This document shows, piece after piece, positions 4,721 through 5,494 of a DNA stretch of 5,494 nt. A program made the translations under genes and the position numbers. This stretch comes from Deltaproteobacteria bacterium (GTDB lineage: Bacteria; Desulfobacterota; Desulfobacteria; Desulfobacterales; JAABPS01), in assembly GCA_019309685.1 (NCBI GenBank), contig JAFDFT010000238.1:1-5494 (forward strand), given 5' to 3'. Within the stretch, counting starts at the first letter, position 1. Each line of letters begins with the position of its first letter. The notes under the pieces are model-generated. The model was not told the origin of the DNA. It did no database searches and saw only the letters and a list, made by a program, of their open reading frames with translations.

Positions 4721-5494
4721 TTATTTTTTCTTATACCTTTGCGCCCTTTTCATATACTCCCACATGGGGCCCTTGATACCGAATTTTCGTAATTTTTTCT
4801 GCATGGCTTCGTTCATGTTGATATTTAAACCCGGGAAAATCCAGGTTCGATGCTCCTTGGCAAAGCTTTCAATAAATGGAACAATCTCATTTTCAATAGC
4901 AGTTGATAAGTAAAATACAGGTTCCAGGTAATCATCTTCAGGGCTGACCAGACCTTCATTCTCGGCAATCTTAGACAACCGGGTGTTGGGGAAAACACGA
5001 ATGCCGATCATACAGATAGCGGCCGTAGGAGACAATTGTAAAACAGTATCCACTGTGTTTTTGACAGTATCCATGGTCTCACCGGGTCCGCCCAGAAGAA
5101 GAGAATGGCAAAAGGGCATGTCCGCCTGTTTGCATATATCAGACGCGTTTTTAATATCATCCGCTGTAAAGTTCTTGCCCATGTTCAACAGCATTTCCGG
5201 GCACGCCGCGTCACACCCAAATTCAATGCCCGTACAACCCGCGTCACGCATCACATGGATCAGTTCTGGAGTGACGAAGGCCGGATTTGCGTAACATCCC
5301 CATTGAAACTTAATGTTTCTTCTTATAATCTCTTTACTTGCAGCCAGGGCATGATCCATGGTGTAATTAAATTCATTATCCACAATGAATATCGTATCAA
5401 TGTCATCTGAAAGCATTGTTTCAATTTCATCACATACGGCCCCTGGGTCATGAAGCCGCATATTTCTGCCTTCGATAATCGGGTAGGTGCAGTA
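4721..5494 (-). CDS. Radical SAM protein, probably B12-binding type (5' end outside the window)
   Basis: The 257 visible residues are the C-terminal part of a radical SAM enzyme; the gene runs off the window at 5494. The first visible residues, YCTYPIIEGR, match the end of the CxxxCxxC cluster motif, so Cys2 is the third iron-sulfur cysteine and the other two lie outside. Further barrel motifs follow: VDNEFN (38-43), GIEFGCD (89-95), the GGPGET loop (135-140) and RVFPNT (166-171). The family uses a 4Fe-4S cluster to cleave S-adenosylmethionine and start radical chemistry. The CSYCTYP-like pattern and overall layout are typical of proteins with an N-terminal cobalamin-binding domain, which cannot be checked here. 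The substrate is unknown. The lysine-rich C-terminus ends at TAA (4721). A Met at 5461 is internal, not the start, since the motif continues upstream. Confidence 0.88.
   Translation of the reverse strand, partial: YCTYPIIEGRNMRLHDPGAVCDEIETMLSDDIDTIFIVDNEFNYTMDHALAASKEIIRRNIKFQWGCYANPAFVTPELIHVMRDAGCTGIEFGCDAACPEMLLNMGKNFTADDIKNASDICKQADMPFCHSLLLGGPGETMDTVKNTVDTVLQLSPTAAICMIGIRVFPNTRLSKIAENEGLVSPEDDYLEPVFYLSTAIENEIVPFIESFAKEHRTWIFPGLNINMNEAMQKKLRKFGIKGPMWEYMKRAQRYKKK

Overview
The window looks like a piece of a bacterial chromosome or metagenomic contig with moderate GC. The protein style (an acyl-CoA ligase subfamily plus a B12-type radical SAM enzyme, with dispersed GC-rich palindromes between genes) suggests an anaerobic Desulfobacterota (deltaproteobacterial) lineage. 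That assignment is an inference from family resemblance, not proof. No rRNA, tRNA or CRISPR array is visible.

Region 1 (1-775) is a mobile region. It holds a complete IS200-type single-strand transposase gene (tnpA, HUH/Y1) on the + strand, with a right-end hairpin downstream. Upstream lies a striking 96-bp inverted repeat (1-96 against 151-246, one mismatch) around a 54-nt spacer. The right arm is probably the left end of this IS. The left arm is an inverted copy of the same left end that runs into the window edge, as expected for two IS copies head to head, a foldback element, or an assembly fold at a contig end. The arm also contains a perfect 12-nt complement of the tnpA Shine-Dalgarno region, so the 5' leader can hide its own ribosome site. 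The left arm offers a second, competing partner for that same anti-SD strand.

Region 2 (805-4404) holds three genes, all on the minus strand. In transcription order they are an AMP-forming acyl-CoA ligase (start 4404, strong SD), a small P-loop kinase/AAA-type NTPase of unknown substrate (GTG start 2512), and an exported or membrane-anchored alpha/beta hydrolase of the platelet-activating-factor acetylhydrolase/dienelactone hydrolase type (start 1872). The gaps between them (164 and 142 nt) argue for separate promoters rather than a tight operon. The hydrolase and tnpA converge.

Region 3 (4405-4720) is a 316-nt gap with a nested palindromic element of GC-rich hairpins and a 40-codon ORF whose last codons are encoded by one hairpin.

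Region 4 (4721-5494) is the C-terminal part of a radical SAM protein on the minus strand, cut by the window end just after the last cysteine of its Fe-S motif.

The acyl-CoA ligase and radical SAM gene share a strand and could belong to one lipid or acid-metabolism neighbourhood, but the sequence does not prove a shared pathway. The most unusual signal is the IS leader/inverted-repeat architecture, followed by the palindrome element at 4465-4554.
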